Shown here piece after piece: positions 33,789-35,675 of a stretch of 35,675 nucleotides of DNA (position 1 is the first letter of the stretch; every line of letters begins with the position of its first letter). Made by a program: the position numbers and the translations under genes. Below the pieces are notes generated by a model. It worked only from the letters and a program-made list of their open reading frames with translations, was not told where the DNA came from and searched no databases. The stretch comes from an uncultured Oscillospiraceae bacterium (GTDB lineage: Bacteria > Bacillota > Clostridia > Oscillospirales > Acutalibacteraceae), in assembly GCA_902495835.1 (NCBI GenBank), contig CABUYS010000001.1, forward strand, positions 1 through 35,675, in the 5' to 3' direction.

Positions 33789-35675
33789 ATGTTGAAGATA
33801 GAATTAAAAAATGGTTGTGTGAAGGAAGTGAGTGCAGGGACTACCCTTTTTGAAATAGCTAAAGGATTAGGTGGTAGTCTTTACAAAGATGTTTGCGTTG
33901 CTAAAGTAAATGGTGAAATTAAAGATTTAAAGTATGCAGTTGATAATGATTGTTCGGTAGAATTTTTAACTTTTGATTCCGAAGAAGGTAAGAAAACTTA
34001 CTGGCATACTACTTCTCATATTCTTGCTCAAGCTGTTTGCAGATTGTTTCCCGGTACTAAATTTGCGATAGGGCCGGCCATAGCCGAAGGATTTTATTAT
34101 GATTTTGATTTTGAAAATCCTATTAGTGATGATGATTTGGGTAAAATAGAATCTGAAATGCAAAAAATCATAAAAGAAAATCTCAGTATAGAAATTTTCA
34201 CAATGGGTGAAGAAGATGCCATCAATTTTATGCGTGAACGTAATCAACCGTACAAAATAGAACTTATAGAAAAACACAAAAACGATGGTGCTTTGATTTT
34301 CCGCAAGCAAGGGGAATTTGTGGATCTTTGCGGCGGAACTCACATGATGTCTACGGGATGCATAAAATCTTTCAAGTTAATCGCTTGTGCGGGTGCTTAC
34401 TGGAAAGGCGACTCTAAGAATAAAATGCTTACGCGAATTTACGGTATTTCTTTTCCGAAAAAATCAATGCTTGAGGAATATTTGCAAATTTTGGAAGATA
34501 GAAAATCTCGTGACCACAGAAAAATATGTAAAGATTTAAAACTGTTTATGACACATCCTTTGGTTGGTTCAGGTTTGCCGATATATCTTCCGGGAGGGGC
34601 AACTATCAGAAGAATTCTTGAAAGATATATTCAAGATAAAGAGCTTGAACTCGGGTATAATCATGTATATACTCCAAGTTTGGCGTCTACGGATTTGTAC
34701 AAAATAAGCGGACATTGGGATCACTATAAAGACGACATGTTCCCGGTTATGGAGATGGAAAACGAAAGTATGGTTTTGCGTCCGATGAACTGTCCTCATC
34801 ATATGCTTGTCTATAAAAATGAATTGCATTCGTACAGAGATCTTCCGATAAGAATCGGCGAACTTGCTCATGATTTCAGATATGAAAATTCCGGTGCTGT
34901 ATGCGGTTTGGAAAGAGTAAGGCAAATGTGTCAGAACGACGCTCACATATTTGTAAGGCCTGATCAAATAAAAGACGAAATAGGAAATGTACTGAGATTA
35001 ATTTTTTCAGTTTGGAAAGATGACTTTGGGTTTGATAAGTTTGAAGTAAGGCTTTCTTTAAGAGATAAAGAAAACAAAGACAAATATATTGACAACGATG
35101 AAATGTGGGAAACCGCCGAAAGTCAACTTAGGGAAATACTTACAGAGTTGAAAATTGATTTTTACGAAGCAAAAGGCGAAGCTGCTTTTTACGGCCCGAA
35201 AATAGATATTCAAATAAAATCCGCTTTAATGCACGACGTCACTATTCCAACATGCCAGCTTGATTTTGCATTACCTGAAAGATTTAATTTGACGTACATT
35301 GGAAAAGACGGTCACGAACACAGACCTGTAGTTATTCACAGAGCAGTGCTTGGTTCATCCGACAGATTTATTGCATTTCTTTTAGAAGAAACCAGAGGAA
35401 ATTTACCGTTGTGGCTCGCTCCCGAGCAAATAAGAATTTTGCCTATAAGTGAAAACTTCTTGGATTACGCCGAAACAGTTGCCGAAAAGCTTAAAAAAGT
35501 TGGCAAATTCAGAGTTTCTGTAGATTCTAAAAACGAAAAAATAGGAAAGAAAATACGTGAAGCACAGTTAAACAAAATTCCTTACATGGTGATTGTGGGA
35601 CAAAAAGAAGTGGAAAATAATGAAATTTCCGTCAGAAGCAGAAAAAACGGCGATTTAGGTTCAATGTCTTTAGAA
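33789..35675 (+). CDS. thrS: Threonyl-tRNA synthetase, 3' end cut by window
   Basis: ThrRS is a class II synthetase with an editing domain for mischarged Ser. The order is a TGS domain (residues 1-60), the editing domain with HTTSH (73-77) and CGGTH (Cys181, His185), and the catalytic core. The predicted zinc ligands are Cys335 (MNCPHH), His386 (NDAHIF) and His517 (VIHRAV). An anticodon-binding domain follows. The reading frame is open to the last base (629 codons; final residues GDLGSMSLE), so only about 10-15 codons should be missing. The ATG at 33789 has AAAGGG 8 bases upstream. Only 21 bases separate it from potD, so the T-box leader usual for Firmicute thrS is absent here. Confidence 0.97.
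   Translation, partial: MLKIELKNGCVKEVSAGTTLFEIAKGLGGSLYKDVCVAKVNGEIKDLKYAVDNDCSVEFLTFDSEEGKKTYWHTTSHILAQAVCRLFPGTKFAIGPAIAEGFYYDFDFENPISDDDLGKIESEMQKIIKENLSIEIFTMGEEDAINFMRERNQPYKIELIEKHKNDGALIFRKQGEFVDLCGGTHMMSTGCIKSFKLIACAGAYWKGDSKNKMLTRIYGISFPKKSMLEEYLQILEDRKSRDHRKICKDLKLFMTHPLVGSGLPIYLPGGATIRRILERYIQDKELELGYNHVYTPSLASTDLYKISGHWDHYKDDMFPVMEMENESMVLRPMNCPHHMLVYKNELHSYRDLPIRIGELAHDFRYENSGAVCGLERVRQMCQNDAHIFVRPDQIKDEIGNVLRLIFSVWKDDFGFDKFEVRLSLRDKENKDKYIDNDEMWETAESQLREILTELKIDFYEAKGEAAFYGPKIDIQIKSALMHDVTIPTCQLDFALPERFNLTYIGKDGHEHRPVVIHRAVLGSSDRFIAFLLEETRGNLPLWLAPEQIRILPISENFLDYAETVAEKLKKVGKFRVSVDSKNEKIGKKIREAQLNKIPYMVIVGQKEVENNEISVRSRKNGDLGSMSLE

Noticed and set aside
34329..34343. CGGTH in the thrS editing domain as a sign that the gene is an alanyl-tRNA synthetase or a stray editing protein
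   Set aside because: A TGS domain, the class II core with three zinc ligands and the anticodon-binding domain are all present, so it is an ordinary threonyl-tRNA synthetase with a variant editing motif.
1..35675. CRISPR array, mobile element, phage or defence system
   Set aside because: No tandem spaced repeats, transposase, integrase, restriction or toxin-antitoxin genes were recognised; nearly all sequence is assigned to core genes.

Overview
The window reads as an AT-rich, low-GC Gram-positive chromosome segment, most likely from an endospore-forming member of the Clostridia (inference). Supporting signs are the sporulation genes yabP and yabQ, a DUF4364 gene, a PASTA-domain kinase with its PP2C phosphatase, two murA paralogues, the DapL route to meso-diaminopimelate, and strong Shine-Dalgarno sites with frequent TTG and GTG starts. 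Genes are densely packed and no gene-free stretch exceeds about 210 bases. I saw no tRNA, rRNA, CRISPR array, insertion sequence, integrase or phage gene. This is core chromosome rather than an accessory island.

Layout. Positions 1-3068 (+): recD2, cut by the left edge, then rsmA behind its own promoter. Positions 3150-6130 (-): a secreted cadherin-like/cohesin-like protein, a CDF metal exporter and tadA; tadA ends inside a terminator shared with rsmA. Positions 6201-13796 (+): an MscS channel, a DUF4364 protein, rlmN-prpC-prkC, murA copy 1 and a YycJ-like metallohydrolase. Positions 13800-16945 (-): two YbhN-type flippase-like membrane proteins flanking a family 2 glycosyltransferase. Positions 17157-22229 (+): murA copy 2, ftsQ/divIB, an aluminium-resistance (YnbB-type) PLP enzyme, yabP, yabQ, divIC and yabR. 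Positions 22393-35675 (+): a long tightly spaced run dapF-pyrG-dapL-recA-recX-pgsA-cysS-potABCD-thrS, with thrS cut by the right edge.

How the genes fit together. Much of the window serves the envelope and division: two MurA enzymes for the first peptidoglycan step, DapL and DapF for meso-diaminopimelate, FtsQ and DivIC for the divisome, PrkC/PrpC for signalling that in other Firmicutes controls MurA, PgsA for phosphatidylglycerol, and a probable glycolipid or glycopolymer cluster (GT2 plus two flippase-like proteins). The rest is DNA repair (RecD2, RecA, RecX), RNA modification and translation (RsmA, TadA, RlmN, CysS, ThrS), polyamine uptake and metal export.

I found no clearly undescribed system. 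The points most worth checking are a gene that seems to start at ATT, the YbhN-GT2-YbhN operon, a polyamine-binding lipoprotein with an extra C-terminal membrane helix, a block-charged surface protein, and inverted repeats in the leaders of divIC and the CDF gene.
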